A stretch of 64,000 nt of DNA from Bacillota bacterium. GTDB lineage: Bacteria; Bacillota; Clostridia; Christensenellales; Aristaeellaceae. The stretch is from assembly GCA_023436585.1 (NCBI GenBank), contig JAEZIN010000011.1, positions 90,080 through 154,079 on the forward strand, written 5' to 3'. Positions 7,636-17,243 of the stretch are shown in pieces; position 1 is the stretch's first letter, and every line of letters starts with the position of its first letter. Under the pieces are notes generated by a model. It made no database searches. It was given only the letters and a program-made list of their open reading frames with translations, and was not told where the DNA came from. Made by a program: the position numbers and the translations under genes.

Positions 7636-8532
7636 ATGGCAAAAACATAGATGGGACAGAACTTAATTATACTGAATCCAGAAACGGCTGAAATTCTTTA
7701 TGAAATTCAGGCTGGGGATAAAATCAAAATAACTCATGGTGATACGGTTGGCAATGAATATATACCATTTCCTTCTACGGCAGAATTTATTAAATTGTGG
7801 GACTGTGTTATACCTTCCTTGTTCAACATCCGTTTGACAGGGGCAGAGATGATAACGCTGTTCTGTTTGGTTGGACATGTCGAATATCAGTCATGTGCTG
7901 CGGTTATGCCGAATGGGGAACACGTTACAACAGTTGATATTGAAACTGAAACTGGACTATCTGAAATATCAGTAAAACGTGCAATTCAGCGTCTGCGTGA
8001 TGTAGGACTTATTGCGGTTAGCACTTCTGCAAAATATCATACTTTCTTTGTGAATCCTTTTACTTTTACTAAAGGACATAAAGTTAACGCAACACTTCAG
8101 CAGATGTTTAAGAAAACGCCACAGTATGAAGTATCTTATCAGGCCGCAAGTAAGAATGGATTTGCAGTTGAAAATGATATGATTGTTTTCCCTGATGACA
8201 TGCAATTTGTGAAGATATGGAAGGCGGTTTTCCCACATATCATTAATATCCGTTTGACTGGTGCTGAAGTATCTGTACTTATGTCATGCTTTGGTAATGT
8301 GCGGTATGATACTGCACAGATTGCACACAGCAATGGCAAACCAATTGATGCAGAAGCATTGTCTTCTATTAGCGGTGTGAATATCCGTAAGACAAAAGAA
8401 GCATTGAAAAAGCTTACTGATAATGGTTTTGTCAGGGAAAAAGACGGTATGTTGTATCTGAATCCATTTATAGCATGCAAGGGCAATAGAGTGGAGAAAG
8501 CCGTTGTAGACTTGTTTAATGGGGATAGATAA
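7636..8532 (+). CDS. Tandem RepL-like winged-helix replication protein (one TAG)
   Basis: The start is the ATG at 7636, behind AAAAGGGAGATG. TAG is codon 5 (7648-7650), immediately before a second ATG, so a downstream start is also possible. The 298-residue product contains two homologous units of about 130 residues. Each begins FP-x5-F(I/V)K-(L/I)W, has IRLTGAE, a helix-turn-helix with IS-x-(V/N) followed by KRAIQRLRD or KEALKKLTD, and ends with a hairpin reading FFVNPFTFTKG or LYLNPFIACKG. That ending resembles the (Y/F)-x-x-NP-x-x-x-x-KG motif of Firmicute plasmid initiator RepL. I infer an origin-binding replication protein. Confidence 0.65.
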
Positions 8533-8599
8533 GAGGAGTAGACTTTGTAAAAATGCCTTCAAACCCTTATGGCATAAGGCTTTGTGGGTTTTTATAGTA

Positions 8600-8645
8600 T
8601 ACGAAAAATGATACTTGAAACTTCTGTTGGGTATCATTTTTCGTA
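8600..8645. repeat. 15-bp perfect inverted repeat
   Basis: TACGAAAAATGATAC (8600-8614) and its exact complement (8631-8645) flank a 16-base spacer, 68 bases after the RepL-like gene. It could be a replication origin site, an operator, or a weak terminator; there is no T-run beyond the stem itself. Confidence 0.6.
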
Positions 8646-8697
8646 AAACATGATGCACTGTCCTGATATTTGGACTATAGAAAGGGATGATTCAAAA

Positions 8698-8787
8698 ATG
8701 AAGAAAATGAAACCGTATATAAAGGTGATGATATCATTTACGGCTATGGTGCTGTTTCATCTGGCGTGGTATATAACTACGCATTAA
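8698..8787 (+). CDS. 29-residue membrane peptide
   Basis: ATG at 8698 follows AGAAAGGGATGATTCAAAA, a near copy of the leader at 7400-7419. The peptide begins MKKMKPYIKVM and then runs through a hydrophobic stretch to TAA, giving a single membrane helix. It has no TAG. The function is unknown, and it was too short for ordinary gene finding. The space to 8859 holds only the Shine-Dalgarno region of the next gene. Confidence 0.4.
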   Translation: MKKMKPYIKVMISFTAMVLFHLAWYITTH

Positions 8788-8859
8788 GCTATAATAAAAC
8801 TAATTAGAAGGAAGAAAAAGGAAGGGTAATGATTATGATATAAAAAGGGAGATGTTACA

Positions 8860-9462
8860 ATGAGTAACTACATACAGGATAGGCGAGAAGGTATTATTGG
8901 TGAGGAAATAACACGTAAATGGCTAATGGATGCTGGCTGGGATGTAATGCCGTATGATGCATACAGGGATAGAAACCTTGGCATTGATATTGATGCTACG
9001 GCTTATGATGAAGGCTTACTGTGTGTCAGTATAGACAGCAAGTATGATAAGTATATTTCATCATCAAGGAATTTTTGCTTTGAAACCATTAGCAATATGC
9101 TTACTGATAAACTAGGCTGGGGATAGGGGAAAGATAAGCAGGTAGAATACATCTGCATAGTGGATGCTAAAGCCGATAAGGCAACTGCACGTATATGGAT
9201 ATGCCGTATTGCTGATATGCGGGAATTCTACTGGACGCATAAGGATAAGTGGAAGAAGACAGATGATAAGCGGTATCCCTTCCGGCTAACATATCTAAAA
9301 TCATATGACAAGAAAACTGATGAGTTAAAACAGATAACGGAATGCGCTTTGTTTTCCATTGCGGAATATAGCAAGGAATTCTGCTATGCTGTTGTGGATG
9401 AAAAGCGTGGTGTTACCTATTGCGGTAACATGGCAAAGGCTTGGAAGTTTGGGGAAATGTAA
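8860..9462 (+). CDS. Probable PD-(D/E)XK-type nuclease-like protein (one TAG)
   Basis: AAAAGGGAG precedes the ATG at 8860. The reading frame crosses TAG at 9124-9126 (codon 89) and continues in good coding sequence to TAA at 9462, giving 200 residues. The N-terminal part has GIIGEEITRKWLMDAGWDV, then LGIDIDA and CVSIDSKYDKY. The order E, D and (D/S)-x-K resembles the PD-(D/E)XK fold found in resolvases and DUF4365-like nucleases. I infer a nuclease; the exact role is unknown. In the standard code the product would stop after 88 residues, just past the presumed catalytic Lys. Confidence 0.5.
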
Positions 9463-9465
9463 AGA

Positions 9466-9494
9466 TTGATATGGTAAGCCGTTGGTTGTATAAT
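9466..9494 (+). promoter_or_regulatory. Near-consensus vegetative promoter
   Basis: TTGATA (9466-9471), 17 bases, then TATAAT (9489-9494) lie 30 bases ahead of the gene at 9524. It is the clearest sigma-A promoter in the prophage and would let the two following cargo genes be transcribed in the lysogen. Confidence 0.65.
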
Positions 9495-9523
9495 AGTGGA
9501 AAATGTCGAAGGTGGTATGATGT

Positions 9524-10276
9524 ATGTTATATGCACTGCTTGCTGCTGTTTCTTCTGTCTTGCCAAAAATTACACCAACGGCTACACCTATTCCAATAGC
9601 CACTGCTACATTATCACCAACAGTAACACTAATGCCGACTCCTACGGCTTCACCAGCACCATTAGATATTTCAATTGTCAATGGTGTAAGTTTTGTTGAT
9701 ATTATTGGCTTAATACTGCAAATTGTCAGTATTGCTGCAACAGTCTATCTTGGCTATACTGCATTAAAGGCAAGCGAAAATGCAAATAAAGCAAGTGATA
9801 CAGCTAACACGATTGCAAAAAGGCAGATAGAAAATGAATCATTTTTGCGCGATTTTGAACATAGGATAGCTGCCTTTGATAAAGTTACTTTTGTGCATAA
9901 CTTTTTTACAAACGACATAAAGGAATCATTCTTCTATGGAAATAATAAAGATGATAGTGTTAAGAAAGTAAATTCTGTTGATAATGTTGCATTATACTTG
10001 TTTGATGAAGATACATATAGGCAAATCAAAACTGAACTAGACAGGATTAGGGGATATTTAGATAGTAATATTTGTAGCTATAGAGAGCTAATAGATGAAG
10101 TAAGACTTTATGATTCATCAAAGACTGATGAAGAGATTCATACCATGGTGCAGGTATATTTTGCGAATGATTTTAGAATCTCTGTTGAATTTTTACGAAT
10201 CATAATGGCAAGTAAAATCAAACCCATACTTAAGAAATATAAGCTTAACCTCAAACCCAAAAGGGAAGGGGAATAG
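9524..10276 (+). CDS. Membrane-anchored cargo protein of unknown function
   Basis: The 250-residue protein starts at ATG 9524 behind AAGGTGGT. It has a short hydrophobic N-terminus (MLYALLAAVSSVLP), a Pro/Thr-rich stretch (about 15-47), a membrane helix (about 56-78), then a charged helical domain. The gene ends in TAG, unlike the late genes. Reading through would extend it by about 64 codons over the next gene in another frame, so TAG is most likely a real stop here. That, and its own promoter, suggests expression in the lysogen under the standard code. The neighbour at 10279 has the same layout. Confidence 0.6.
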   Translation: MLYALLAAVSSVLPKITPTATPIPIATATLSPTVTLMPTPTASPAPLDISIVNGVSFVDIIGLILQIVSIAATVYLGYTALKASENANKASDTANTIAKRQIENESFLRDFEHRIAAFDKVTFVHNFFTNDIKESFFYGNNKDDSVKKVNSVDNVALYLFDEDTYRQIKTELDRIRGYLDSNICSYRELIDEVRLYDSSKTDEEIHTMVQVYFANDFRISVEFLRIIMASKIKPILKKYKLNLKPKREGE

Positions 10277-10278
10277 TT

Positions 10279-10947
10279 ATGTGTTACTTATTACTTGCTG
10301 CCGCTTCTTCCGTTACACCAACAGTTACAACTATATCCCCACCTACGGCTTCACCTACACCATTACCTGTCTTTGTATCTATTGTAGAAAACACAGCAGA
10401 TGCACCAGGATTTTGGGATATTGCTGGTATTTTGTCGTCTGTAATATTAGGCATTGTTGCTTTAGTAATTAGCATTAATGCTTATAGCTTTGCGAAGAAA
10501 CAGCAACAACGTGAAGAAGAAATGCGCAAGCGTGAAGCAAAGATAGCTGTACTAGATAAAGCGTTTCAAGTATATAATTTCTTAAAGAATGATTTAACAA
10601 AATTTGCGATGGACAATTTATGTGATTCTGAAAAGGCAGATGATTATCATAAAAAGTCACATGAGATTTCTTATATTGCAAAAATGATATTCAGGGATGA
10701 TATATATCGTGAAGTGCTTGAAATATTTAGACTGGTTGCTTGACTTGGAATTTTGCACTCATTATTCAGGTCAAGCACTCCTGAACAGATGGAAATTGAC
10801 TTTGAGAGATGGGTAAAAAATAATCATTTTGATTACTTGCTAAATAGACAATATCCTGACTATGTTACAGATAAGTATTTCATAATCCATGTATATTTAA
10901 TAGAAAAAGTAGATGAAATTTTTAGTGAATATAGACTTAACCTATAA
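10279..10947 (+). pseudogene. Paralogue of the 9524 gene, interrupted by TGA
   Basis: The ATG at 10279 opens two bases after the upstream stop. Residues 1-154 repeat the neighbour's plan: MCYLLLAAASSV, a Thr/Pro stretch, a membrane helix and a charged helix. TGA at 10741-10743 ends the frame, but the same frame continues to TAA at 10947 with sequence ending EIFSEYRLNL, comparable to KKYKLNL near the end of the neighbour. TGA is used as a normal stop elsewhere in the prophage. I therefore read this as a nonsense-truncated gene, although the 154-residue product may still be made. Confidence 0.5.
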
Positions 10948-10973
10948 AAACAAATACAGAAAGGGGAATATTG

Positions 10974-11315
10974 ATGCTGAAACCAAAGCAAGCATAGGGA
11001 ATTGAAAAGTTGATGGAAGGCAAAAGCAAAGGTGATGTTGCAAAGGAATTAGGCATTAACCCTAATACCCTTTCAGCATGGTGTAAAGATGATGAATTTA
11101 TTGCGGAGTATAACAAAGCCATAGCACAGAAATTCATAGATATAAACCCTGCTATAATTGATAGGCTTGTACAGATAGCTTATAGCCGTAATGAAAACGC
11201 TGCTGTAGCCGCATGTAAGGAGTTACTAAGCCGTGGCGGTGTTGCTGCTGTGCAGAAGCTTGAAACCACAGGAAGCCTTGAAATAACTGTAGGTGTTGAT
11301 GATGACAGCAATTAA
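10974..11315 (+). CDS. terS: Phage terminase small subunit (one TAG)
   Basis: ATG at 10974 follows AAAGGGG. TAG is codon 8 (10995-10997), giving LKPKQA-TAG-GIEKLMEGKS. The helix-turn-helix reads DVAKELGINPNTLSAWCKD (about 20-40), typical of the DNA-binding N-terminus of small terminases. The remaining helices fit the oligomerisation core; the protein has 113 residues. Its end overlaps the start of the large subunit by 14 bases. It should recognise the packaging site. In the standard code only seven residues would be made. Confidence 0.75.
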
Positions 11316-12537
11316 TATTAAACTGAAGCCTGAAGTTATCAATGCTACATACAGGCCGTACCTGATGCGGTATGATAACCGCTATGAAGTCTACTATGGC
11401 GGTGCTGGTAGTGGTAAAAGTCACTTCATAGCACAGAAGTTATAGGTAAAGGCACTGAATAGCAAGCGTAAAGTGCTGGTTACACGTAAAGTAGCCGTAA
11501 CATTGCGTGATAGCTGTTTTCAGCTTTTCATAGAAGCCTTACAGAAGTTTGGGATACTGCAATTCTGCCAGATTAATCTAAGCAACTTAACAATAACCCT
11601 GCCTAATGGCAGTATGCTTCTATTTCGCGGTTTAGAGGACGTAGAACGATTGAAATCAATAGCAGGGATTTGTGATTGCTGGTAGGAGGAAGCCACAGAA
11701 GCTAATGAAGAAGACTTTCTTCAGCTTGATTTGCGGTTACGTGCTAGGGTTGATAACCTGCAATTCTTCCTATCCTTTAACCCTGTCAGCAAGGCTAATT
11801 GGTGCTACAAACACTGGTTTGAAAATGGTACACCTGATAATACATTCATACTTAAAACCACATACAAGGACAATGCCTTCCTTCCTGCGGAATATGTGGC
11901 AAGGCTGGAAGACATGAAGCAGACTAACCCAACATGGTATAACATCTATGCCTTGGGTGACTTCTGCACGCTTGATAAGCTGATATACAATAACTACACT
12001 ATTGTAGACTTTGACTTAAAGGCTGTACCAGGACAGGTTATTGTGGGGTTGGATTTTGGGTACGTGAATTCAAAAACAGCCTTAGTGCTTGGCAAGATAG
12101 ATGTTGAAAACAAGAAGATATACATTGCCAAAGAACTATACAGAACTGGAATGCTGAATGATGAAATTGCAAAGCAGATAATTTATATGGGGCTTTCCAA
12201 AGAAATCATCATTGCAGATTCGGCAGAACAGAAATCAATTGAAGAAATACGTAGACTTGGAGTGCTACACATCAAACCAGCTTCAAAAGGACAAGGAAGC
12301 GTATTGCAAGGGATTCAGTTTTTACAACAGTTTACATAGGTAGTGCATCCTAGCTGTGATAACTTCCTGACTGAAATTCAAAATTATTCATGGAAAAAGG
12401 ATGCAAAGTCAAATGAATATGTGAACGTGCCAATTGATGATTACAATCATCTTCTTGATGCGCTTCGCTACGGTGTGCAAGTTTTGGAAAACAGACAAAA
12501 GCTTCAAAGCATATCAAAAGCAATGCTTGGCTTATAA
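11302..12537 (+). CDS. terL: Phage terminase large subunit (three TAGs)
   Basis: The gene starts inside the end of terS (ATG 11302) and reads 411 residues to TAA if TAGs at 11443, 11683 and 12337 are decoded. The Walker A motif is GGAGSGKS (about 36-43). The Walker B region reads ICDCW-TAG-EEATE, so one amber codon sits next to the catalytic acidic pair. The nuclease domain shows GLDFGYVNSKTAL, IIIADSAEQKSIEEIR, and a final VHPSCDNF ... YNHLLDALRY. These are hallmarks of Terminase_3-type motor proteins. Three separate frames fit one family without shift, which is strong evidence that TAG is sense here. Confidence 0.92.
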
Positions 12538-12550
12538 GAAGGGTGATATT

Positions 12551-13207
12551 TTGATTATCTACAAGATACAAAATAACATAAACGGAAAATGTTATGTGGG
12601 GCAAACTACAAATACTGTGCAAAAAAGATTCTCACAACACTGCATAGCTGATTCCATTATTGGTAATGCTTTGCGGAAATATGGTAAAGAGAATTTCACC
12701 GTATCCATTATAGATACTGCCAATACCGCAGATGAATAGAATGAAGCGGAAATTTACTGGATTGCCTTTTATAACTGCATTACACCTAATGGATATAATA
12801 TCCGCCAAGGTGGTGAAGCTGGTGGAAAAGGTTATATTTGCACTGAAGAAACAAAGAAAAGGTTAAGTGAATTGAACACAGGTGCTAATAATCATTTTTA
12901 CGGAATGAAGCACACGGAAGAAGCTTTAGAAAAAATGCGTGGAAGAAAACACACTGAAGAATCAAAAAAGAAAATGTCTGAAAGTCATAAAGGAATAATG
13001 ACAGAAGAACATAAGAAACGATTAGCAGAATCACGCATAAAACGTAAGGTTATTAATCTTGATACATGTGAAGTGTTTTGTTCTATAAAAGAAGCTGCTA
13101 TAAAATATGGCATAAAAGGGACAAATGGTATTATTGCCACATGTAGAGAGAAGCAAAAAACTGCTGGTGGTTATCACTGGCATTACTACAATGAAAAGGG
13201 GGAATAA
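12551..13207 (+). CDS. GIY-YIG homing endonuclease (one TAG)
   Basis: I choose TTG at 12551 because AGAAGGGTG precedes it and the domain starts there (IIYKIQNNINGKCYVGQT, the GIY-YIG motif). The catalytic Arg lies in VQKRFSQH. TAG at 12737-12739 (codon 63) falls in DE-TAG-NEAEIYWI, where relatives usually have a hydrophobic residue, and GYNIRQGG follows. Three NUMOD3-like repeats (H(T/K)EE..kK(M/R)) and a NUMOD1-like helix-turn-helix (SIKEAAIKYGIKG) form the DNA-binding tail. The gene stands between terL and the portal gene, a common landing site for free-standing homing endonucleases. Confidence 0.85.
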
Positions 13208-13208
13208 G

Positions 13209-14519
13209 ATGTACAGACTATCACCAGATGCGGTATAGAATTCTGCAATGATACAAAAGTACGTTGAAACATATCGTACAGAATCCGCAAGGCTAAATAA
13301 GCTTCATGATTACTATATAGGACGACATGAAATCCTCAATAGAAAGGTGCATGACAGTAGCAAGCCGTGTAACCGCTTGGTTTCAGGTTATCCAAAGCTT
13401 ATCACTGATACCATGTCTGCATTCTTTGCAGGTGAAGCTGTAACGTATTCATATCCTGATGAAGATAGCCAGCTTGTGTTTGACGGTATTCTTCAGTATA
13501 ACGATGAATCACAGGAGAATAGTAAACTGGCTATGGATTGCAGTATCTACGGTGTAGCCTATGAATTACTGTATCATGATGCTGATGCTAATATCAGATT
13601 CAAAGCTTTGGATGCACGCTATGCTATACCGATTTATGACAATACCTTAGAGAATGCCTTGTTATATTTCATCCGCTACTACGATGAAACCGATATAATG
13701 ACAGGCAATGTAAAAACCTATGTGGAAGTATACGATAAGTCAAGCATCAAGCGGTATCTGCTTGAAGCCTACAGTATCAGCTTTATAGAGGAAACGGCAC
13801 ACTATTTCAACGATGTGCCTGTTTGCGTATACCAGAATAACGGTGATGTCCAAGGAGATTTTGAAGGCGTTTTAACACTGATTGATGCTTATAACCTGCT
13901 TGAATCATGTAGCATGGATGACTTCCAATATTTCACAGATGCGTACTTAGCATTAACAGGCTTACAGGGTACAGAAGCCAGTGATATAGCCTCAATGAAG
14001 GAACAGCGTGTTATTCTGCTTCCTGATAATGCTAAAGCTGAATGGTTGATTAAGGCCAGCAATGATACTGCAACAGAAAACATGAAGAAACGGCTGCATA
14101 GCAATATTCTTCTTTTCAGCAAAACACCTGATATGACAGATGAAAACTTTGCATCTAATGCTTCAGGCGTTGCCATGAAGTATAAGCTGTTAGGCCTTGA
14201 AAACACGGCAGGTATCAAGGAAAGATACTTTAAGCTGGCCTTGCAAAGACGGTTTGAACTAATATGCAATGCCTTGTCTGTGCTGGGAAGTGACTTTGAC
14301 TATATGTCAATCCAGATGCAGTTTCACCGTAGCCTACCACAGAATCAGGTTGAAATATCAGAATTTCTTTCTAAGGTAGGACACCTGCTATCTGAAGAAA
14401 CGCAGATACAGATGCTTGGCCTTGATGTTGATGCACAGGCTGAAATTGATAAACGTAACGCTGAAAAGGATGCTTCTGTATCCCTGCCTTTTGATATTGC
14501 AGGTGATATGAATGCCTAA
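13209..14519 (+). CDS. Phage portal protein, SPP1 gp6 type (one TAG)
   Basis: The ATG at 13209 follows AAGGGGG closely. TAG is codon 10 (13236-13238), so only nine residues would be made without suppression. The remaining 426 residues match the SPP1/gp6-like portal pattern: ARLNKLHDYYIGRHEIL, then a domain with LVSGYPKLITDTMSAFFAGE, and a C-terminal ALQRRFELICNAL helix. Portals form the dodecameric vertex through which DNA is packaged. The gene overlaps the next by eight bases. Confidence 0.88.
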
Positions 14520-15318
14520 TCAATACTGGCAGGATAGGATACTAAAGAATCAGGAAATGGCCGACAGGCTGGCTAATAAAGCTGTACAGCGTCAGGCTGC
14601 ACTTCATAAGGATTTGTATAAGGACTTAGCAAGGCAGGTAGATAGCCTGTTTATTGAAGTTACAAATGCAGGTGTGCAGAATATCAGCCGTACACAACTA
14701 TGGCAATTCAGCAAGTGGAAGGCACTGATGGATAAAAACTATGCTGGCTTCAATACCATGGCAAAAACACAGATAACCATTATGGAAAGCCTTCTTGAAG
14801 AAGTATTCTATCAAACATAGGGCGTTACCCTTCAGCAACTAGGCCGTAAGGATATAGCATTCAACATAATCCACAGTAAGCAGATGATGCAATTGCTTAA
14901 TGAACAGTGGAGTGGCAATAGCTATTCAAGCCGTATATGGCGTAATGCAGAAGCTATTTCCATTAGAATAAGGGAAGATTGCACTAGACTTATTTAGGAA
15001 GGTAAGAATCCTGCACAGATTAAGGCCGGACTGATGGAAGACTTCAATGTCAGCTACAATAACGCTGACAGGCTTGTACGCACTGAATCAGCTTATGTTT
15101 TCAGTGAAGCAAGTAAAGCCGCATATGTTGAAGCTGGTGTACAACTAATGGAATTCATCATTGCGGAAGATGAACGTACCTGTGAAACATGTCAAGAAAA
15201 AGGTAATGCGGACTAGGGATATGGAAAGGGAATTTACCCTATTAACACATGTCCAATTGTTCCGCATCATCCGAAGTGCCGATGTGTGTATGCACCTATA
15301 GTTACTTTATCACAGTAA
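14512..15318 (+). CDS. Minor head protein, SPP1 gp7 type (three TAGs)
   Basis: ATG 14512 overlaps the portal end. TAGs at 14818, 14995 and 15214 interrupt a 268-residue frame that ends in TAA at 15318. The C-terminal half carries the family signature: NPAQIKAGLMEDF, RLVRTESAYVFSEA, then a Cys/His cluster EDERTCETCQ and PHHPKCRC. This is the SPP1 gp7 / Mu gpF morphogenesis domain. The protein is carried into the head and joins portal to capsid assembly. Its last 17 bases overlap the opposing gene at 15302. Confidence 0.85.
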
Positions 15319-15529
15319 CATGGTTTACAAGGCGTAAACCTGCATTTATTTCAACATAGGCAGTTTTGTAGATGTTGGCTGCTTTAGCTATCTGACTAGC
15401 ATTTAGGCCAGCTTTATAAATTTCATTTGCATATTTGATTGCGAATAAATGAACCATTGTACTAGATTCGCCTTCTGATGCTGAATTGTACATCCTAACC
15501 AATTCTGCACTCAATTCACCTAATGTCAT
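15302..15529 (-). CDS. Small HTH-like protein on the antisense strand
   Basis: On the minus strand, GGAGGTG precedes the ATG at 15529 and a 75-residue frame ends in TAA. The sequence (MTLGELSAELVRMYNSASEG, then HLFAIKYANEI, SQIAKAANI and YVEINAGLRLV) resembles small helix-turn-helix-like proteins often found in phages and beside restriction systems. It is the only minus-strand gene inside the late region, and has no TAG. It may regulate the adjacent promoter region, but that is a guess. Confidence 0.6.
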   Translation of the reverse strand: MTLGELSAELVRMYNSASEGESSTMVHLFAIKYANEIYKAGLNASQIAKAANIYKTAYVEINAGLRLVNHVTVIK

Positions 15530-15783
15530 GTTGACACCTCCATATATTGTTAATATGTGAATTTGACATGACAAGACTTTTTCCTCTAAATAAAGCACTA
15601 TATAAGCCAATATAAGCCGTGGTTGACATGGCGTTAGCGTATATTATCGCATGCACGCATGGCCTTATAACAGGCTGTAAGGTGCTTTATATACAATTGT
15701 CTTTCTAGGGCGGCAGACACTAAATAACCGTACTAATACAGACAGGGATGCACATGATGCATAACTGAAAAGGAGATTGAAAC
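15530..15783. other. Non-coding gap between head genes and scaffold
   Basis: I see no gene in this 254-base stretch. It holds the upstream region of the antisense gene and, near 15623, TTGACA, but no -10 at a good distance. AAAAGGAG stands before the scaffold start. A promoter for the capsid genes may lie here; I cannot place it. Confidence 0.4.
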
Positions 15784-16350
15784 ATGGATACCAATGAAAA
15801 CAACAAGTCTACAGGGGCGGTAGATACTACTGTAACTGAAGGCCAGGATACCAATACCGAAAAGCTTTATTCTGAAGCGGATGTTGATAGACGTATCAGC
15901 GAAGCTATGAAAAAGTGGGAAAAGAAGGCTTCTGCTAGGGTTAGCGAAGCTGAAAAGTTGGCTAGAATGTCTGAAGCCGACAAAGCACAGTATCAACTTA
16001 CAGAACGTGAAAAGGCCTTGGCTGATAAAGAAAAAGCTTTAGCCGTGCAGGAAAATAAAATTCAGGCCGCTAAAGTCATGGCTGATAAGGGCATTTCACT
16101 TGCATTCCTTGACTTTATCGTATCTGATGATGCAGATGCCATGATGGAAAACATCAAGACTTTTCAAAAGGAATTGGCTAAGAATGTTGAAGCTGAGGTA
16201 CGCAAACGCTTGGCTTCTGGTACTCCAAAGGTAGGCGGTGCTTCTGCTGAAGTAACTGCGGATACCTTTAGGAAAATGACTATTGCCCAACAGACGGAAT
16301 TGTATAAGCGTGACCCTGAAACCTATAAAAAGCTGTCAGGCAGACAGTAA
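15784..16350 (+). CDS. Capsid scaffolding protein
   Basis: The 188-residue protein is acidic and helical: a disordered Thr/Asn-rich N-terminus, YSEADVDRRISEAMKKWEKK, a long coiled coil with AEKLARMSEADKAQYQLTEREKAL, and a C-terminal segment with RKMTIAQQTELYKRDPETY. This matches DUF4355-type scaffolds that lie directly before the major capsid gene. It is one of two late genes in the morphogenesis cluster without any TAG. The Shine-Dalgarno site is AAAAGGAG. Confidence 0.82.
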   Translation: MDTNENNKSTGAVDTTVTEGQDTNTEKLYSEADVDRRISEAMKKWEKKASARVSEAEKLARMSEADKAQYQLTEREKALADKEKALAVQENKIQAAKVMADKGISLAFLDFIVSDDADAMMENIKTFQKELAKNVEAEVRKRLASGTPKVGGASAEVTADTFRKMTIAQQTELYKRDPETYKKLSGRQ

Positions 16351-16378
16351 TACATAATGAAAATGGAGTGAATTTATA

Positions 16379-17179
16379 ATGGCTAACACTGTTTATGAGA
16401 ATTTTATCCTTGAAAGCAAACTGAATGACTTGCTGAATACCAAACTGGCTGCAAAATCCTAGATGACTGTTGATGCATCCCTTGCTGAATCTGCTGGGAT
16501 GATTAAGAAAATCAATGTCTATACCTACACTGGTGAAGTTGAAGCTGTTGCTGCTGGTGATGCTAATACTGTGCGTGGAAGCATTTCCTTTGAGACTGTA
16601 CCGTATGAAGTGGCTGTATATCAGCAAGTGGCTGATTACACTGATGAAGATGCCATGCAGGATAACCGTGTTGTAGACATGATTCTTGAAGGTGCGTCTA
16701 CTACCATGGTGAATGACTTGAATACTAAGTTTTTCGCTGAATTGGCGAAGGCTACTCTGGAACAGGAATATGCTAATGGCGAATCTATCAGCTATGATGT
16801 GGTTGTTGATGCTATTTCAAAAATGAATCTGGAATCTGAAGATGGCTTGTTCCTTGTCATTGGTACTGACTTGAAGGCTGCTATCCGTAAGGACGCTGAT
16901 TTTAAAGCTAAAGAACTTGGCAAGGTTATTGCTGATGGTGCTATTGGTACGCTGTCTGGTGTGCCTGTAATCGTTTCTAAGCTGGTTCCTGAAGGCGTTG
17001 CCTACCTTGCCCATCCTTCTGCTGTGACGCTGTTTGTCAAGAAGGATTCTGAAGTTGAACAGGCTAGGGATGCTGAAAAGCGTACCAATACTGTTATCAT
17101 GCGGCGTGTGGGGCTGTGCGCTTTGACTGATGCTACGAAGATTGTTAAAATCCTTGAAGCTGAAGCTGAAGAAGGTTAA
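16379..17179 (+). CDS. Major capsid protein (one TAG)
   Basis: ATG at 16379 follows AATGGAGTG. The frame crosses TAG at 16460-16462 (codon 28, KS-TAG-MTVD) and ends in TAA after 266 residues. The sequence (VYENFILESKLNDLLNTKL, GMIKKINVYTYTG, GLFLVIGTDLKAAIRKD, LSGVPVIVSKLVPEG) fits the HK97-fold capsid proteins that follow DUF4355 scaffolds. Without suppression only 27 residues would be produced, so virion assembly depends on the tRNA. Confidence 0.85.
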
Positions 17180-17189
17180 TTAACTGAAT

Positions 17190-17216
17190 AAGGGAAGGGG
17201 TATTCCTCCTTCCCTT
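17190..17216 (+). terminator. Hairpin after the capsid gene
   Basis: AAGGGAAGG pairs with CCTTCCCTT across a 9-base loop, 11 bases after the capsid stop. There is only a short CCCTT tail, so it may be a weak attenuator or an mRNA stabiliser for the abundant capsid message. Confidence 0.5.
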
Positions 17217-17243
17217 CCCTTAATGGGAAAGGGGGAATAACAA

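Noticed and set aside
10741..10743. General TGA reassignment in the prophage
   Set aside because: TGA serves as the stop of five late genes (ending 17543, 17853, 19864, 22532, 27791). A single internal TGA is better taken as a nonsense mutation.
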